From Nitrospirota bacterium (GTDB lineage Bacteria > Nitrospirota > Thermodesulfovibrionia > UBA6902): a stretch of 14,377 nt of DNA. The stretch is from the NCBI GenBank assembly GCA_024277515.1, contig JAJRVB010000029.1, positions 1 through 14,377 of the forward strand, in the 5' to 3' direction. Positions 12,101 to 14,377 of this stretch are shown here, piece after piece (the first letter of the stretch is position 1; every line of letters begins with the position of its first letter). The notes beneath the pieces were generated by a model. The model was not told where the DNA came from, did not search any database, and saw only the letters and a list, made by a program, of their open reading frames with translations. The position numbers and the translations under genes are program-made.

Positions 12101-13022
12101 ATGAACGGGAAATAGCGGTAAAGGTTGAAGGACTGCGTAAAACTTTTGGAGAATTTGTCGCTGTCGATGGCATAGCATTCCAGGTGCGGAAGGGAGAGAT
12201 CTTCGGATTTCTGGGGCCAAACGGCGCAGGCAAGTCAACAACCATAAAAATGCTCTGTGGACTTCTCCGGCCTTCAGGAGGGAAGGGGTTTGTCGGCGGC
12301 TTTGACATTATGACCGGATCGGAAGAGATAAAGAAAAACATCGGATATATGTCTCAGAAATTTTCGCTCTATGACGACCTTACCGTTGAAGAGAACATAG
12401 CCTTCTTCGGAGGCATTTACGGCGTCACCGGGAAACGGCTCAAAAAACGCAGTAAGTGGTTGCTGAATATGGCCGGTCTCAATGACAGAAAGGGTGATAT
12501 CACCGGCACACTTGCAGGCGGAGTCAAACAGCGCCTCGCCCTTGGATGCGCCATACTCCATGAACCGCCCATACTCTTCCTCGATGAACCGACATCTGGG
12601 GTTGATCCCATATCAAGGAGAAACTTCTGGAGCCTGATTTACGGGATGTCCCGGGAAGGCACTACTGTCTTCATTACCACTCATTACATGGATGAAGCGG
12701 AATACTGTGACAAGCTCGCCCTCATATACAGGGGAAAGATCATCGCAGCCGGCACATCGGAGGAGATGAAGAATAATTTTATGAAACGTGACATCCTCGA
12801 AATCGAGACAGACCGGCCGGTCGAGGCCATAGAGGTCCTTGAAAAAAAAGGAATAGCAGCCGCCATATTCGGCAGCCTTCTCCATGCCACGGTGGAAACG
12901 CGGAAAAAGGCATACCCGAGGTCAAAAGTGTGCTTGAGAGTTCCGGAATATCAGTCAGCAGGATTGAGAAAATCATCCCGTCACTGGAAGACGTGTTTGT
13001 GACACTGATTGAGATTTCGTAA
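12097..13022 (+). CDS. ABC transporter ATP-binding protein, YbhF C-half-like, with an apparent 1-bp frameshift near its 3' end
   Basis: Motifs: Walker A GPNGAGKST (40-48), Q-loop MSQKFSLYDDL (85-95), a signature reading LAGGVKQR where LSGGQ is usual (139-146), Walker B ILFLDEPTSGVDP (159-171) and the H-loop ITTHYMDEAE with His196. The frame as given ends at 13002 with an unrelated tail (AYPRSKVCLRVPEYQ). The minus-one frame downstream reads GIPEVKSVLESSGISVSRIE, then KIIPSLEDVFVTLIEIS and stops at 13022, matching the sister ATPase end PSLEDIFIAMVEK. One missing base at about 12897-12908 (adding G after 12897 gives VEDAEKGIPEV, or one more A in the A5 run) restores 308 residues. The frameshift spares the ATPase core but would replace the C-terminal domain. 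The start overlaps the upstream stop by ATGA. Confidence 0.9.
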
Positions 13023-13032
13023 GGCATTCACC

Positions 13033-14142
13033 ATGAAATTTATCAGAGTAAAGGCGATCGCAAAAAAAGAACTGATCCAGATATCGCGGGACCCCCTGAG
13101 CCTTGTGATGGCATTCCTGATGCCTGTAATCCTCCTGTTTCTTTTCGGATATGCAATAACCCTTGACGTGAATAACCTGACGACCGTCGTCCATGACCGT
13201 GACCGGAGCAGCCTGAGCAGGCAGCTTGTCGCGGCATTCAGGGAGTCGGGCTACTTCAGTGTCATTGACCATATCGAAGACCAGAGGGAAATTGACTGGT
13301 ATCTTGATTCCGGCACGGCACAGGTTGCTATTTCGATCCCTGAGGATTTTTCAGAAAACATTACTGCAAACAGGAAGGCCGATTTACAGGTCATTCTGGA
13401 CGGAAGCGACTCCAATACGGCAACGATAGCCCTTGGCTATACTTCGGGAATTATCAACCTCTATTCACAGAAAATAAAAGGGGTCAAGCTCGTACCGCTT
13501 GTGGACCTCCGGGGCCGTGTATGGTACAACCCCGAGCTTGAATCGAGAAACTACATTATCCCTGGACTCATTGCAGTAATAATGGCGGTCATCGCGGCGC
13601 TCCTCACTTCCCTCACTGTCTCGCGCGAGTGGGAACGGGGGACAATGGAGCAACTGATATCAACACCGGTGAAGGTCCCTGAGCTGATTGCAGGCAAGCT
13701 TATTCCCTATTTCTTTATCGGCTTCATTGATATCGTGCTTTCCATTCTTATGGCAACTCTCGTGTTCCAGGTGCCGCTAAGGGGCAGCCTCCCCCTGCTC
13801 ATGATATTGTCCAGCCTGTTCCTCTTCGGCGGTCTCAGCATCGGAATACTGATATCAATCACGGCAAAGTCCCAGCTCGTGTCAAGCCAGATCGCCATGG
13901 TCGTGACATTTCTCCCCGCGTTCCTTCTTTCGGGATTCATGTATGCCATAACGAACATGCCGGAGGCCCTTCAGCTGCTCACCTACATCATTCCTGCGCG
14001 GTATTTTGTGACCATACTGAAGGGCATTTTTCTCAAAGGGATTACCCTTGAGCTCATGGCCCTGGAGGCGATACTGCTCCTGGTATTCGCCCTGGCTGTT
14101 TTTACCCTTGCCAACATGAAGTTCAAAAAGAAGATCATATAA
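13033..14142 (+). CDS. ABC-2 type permease (YbhS/YbhR-like)
   Basis: This 369-residue inner-membrane subunit has helix 1 at 22-44 (LVMAFLMPVILLFLFGYAIT) and a large extracytoplasmic loop (46-172), as in type V ABC exporters. Five more helices follow near 176-196, 223-245, 254-276, 286-306 and 342-362. The family signature REWERGTMEQLISTPV lies at 198-213. ATG 13033 is chosen over an upstream in-frame TTG (13009), since it follows the restored stop of the ATPase gene by ten bases and starts the conserved KAIAKKELIQISRDP. The permease pairs with the next one to form the pump's membrane path, exporting a compound from the inner membrane to the adaptor and TolC. The substrate is not readable; the relatives export drugs or lipids. 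Confidence 0.93.
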   Translation: MKFIRVKAIAKKELIQISRDPLSLVMAFLMPVILLFLFGYAITLDVNNLTTVVHDRDRSSLSRQLVAAFRESGYFSVIDHIEDQREIDWYLDSGTAQVAISIPEDFSENITANRKADLQVILDGSDSNTATIALGYTSGIINLYSQKIKGVKLVPLVDLRGRVWYNPELESRNYIIPGLIAVIMAVIAALLTSLTVSREWERGTMEQLISTPVKVPELIAGKLIPYFFIGFIDIVLSILMATLVFQVPLRGSLPLLMILSSLFLFGGLSIGILISITAKSQLVSSQIAMVVTFLPAFLLSGFMYAITNMPEALQLLTYIIPARYFVTILKGIFLKGITLELMALEAILLLVFALAVFTLANMKFKKKII

Positions 14143-14143
14143 A

Positions 14144-14377
14144 ATGATTGAACGCATAAAACAGATGATCATCAAGGAGTTCATCCAGATCTTCAGGGAC
14201 AGGAGGATGAAGGCCATTGTGTTTATTACGCCGGTACTCCAGCTTCTCCTGTTCGGCTACGCCGTCACGACTGACATTAATAACATATCTACCGCGTTCT
14301 ATGACCTCGACAGGTCCTTTGAGAGCAGGGAGATCGCGAGGAGGCTGGAATCCTCAGGGTATTTTGATATCAGGTAC
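14144..14377 (+). CDS. ABC-2 type permease (second subunit, YbhR-like), 3' end outside window
   Basis: ATG 14144 comes one base after the stop of the first permease, and the frame stays open to the last base (78 codons). MIERIKQMIIKEFIQIFRDR is the same amphipathic lead-in as its neighbour (KAIAKKELIQISRDP). A first membrane helix follows (KAIVFITPVLQLLLFGYAVT, 23-42), then the start of the periplasmic loop: NNISTAFYDLDRS aligns with NNLTTVVHDRDRS of the first permease, and ARRLESSGYFDI with VAAFRESGYFSV. The two subunits are paralogues that should form a heterodimer, as YbhS and YbhR do. Confidence 0.88.
   Translation, partial: MIERIKQMIIKEFIQIFRDRRMKAIVFITPVLQLLLFGYAVTTDINNISTAFYDLDRSFESREIARRLESSGYFDIRY

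Overview
The window looks like chromosomal DNA of a Gram-negative, probably anaerobic, free-living bacterium of the Nitrospirota / Desulfobacterota kind. That placement is an inference from gene content: lipid A sugar genes, an outer-membrane TolC factor, a lipoprotein transglycosylase, a bacterial ferredoxin and tiny Lys-rich and CCCH peptides. No rRNA or tRNA gene and no phage or plasmid hallmark gene was seen.

Layout. (1) 1-1756: the 3' part of a Gfo/Idh/MocA oxidoreductase and a DegT-family PLP aminotransferase, a GnnA/GnnB-like pair that would make a 3-amino-GlcNAc nucleotide sugar for lipid A. (2) 1757-2530: an intergenic stretch with a ~160-bp AT-rich palindrome, two unlisted micro-genes (27 aa Lys-rich; 33 aa Cys/His zinc-finger-like), a perfect 14-bp-stem terminator and a dRS3-like ATTCCC...GGGAAT repeat. 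(3) 2530-4293 (minus): a MltD-type LysM lytic transglycosylase lipoprotein. (4) 4505-7151: a compact operon of a FabL-like SDR, an acyl carrier protein with a C-terminal zinc ribbon, and a KAS II-type condensing enzyme. It looks like an accessory fatty-acid or polyketide elongation module. A minus-strand 2x[4Fe-4S] ferredoxin converges on it. (5) 7440-8190: a gene-poor stretch with four degenerate 35-bp tandem units, a terminator-like hairpin and two doubtful small ORFs. (6) 8226-end: a TetR regulator followed by an efflux operon of TolC, HlyD/YbhG-type adaptor, two ABC ATPases and two ABC-2 permeases, the second cut by the window edge. It resembles the E. coli CecR-YbhGFSR system, but with two separate ATPases and its own TolC.

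The TetR gene and the tolC-like gene each carry a TAAGT-N8-ACTTA palindrome at the promoter or ribosome-binding site, so the regulator probably controls itself and the pump. Two genes of the pump operon (tolC-like and the second ATPase) are each broken by a single apparent one-base deletion. These are either sequence errors or early decay. The least described parts are the SDR/zinc-ribbon-ACP/KAS module, the two micro-genes, and the 35-bp repeat array.
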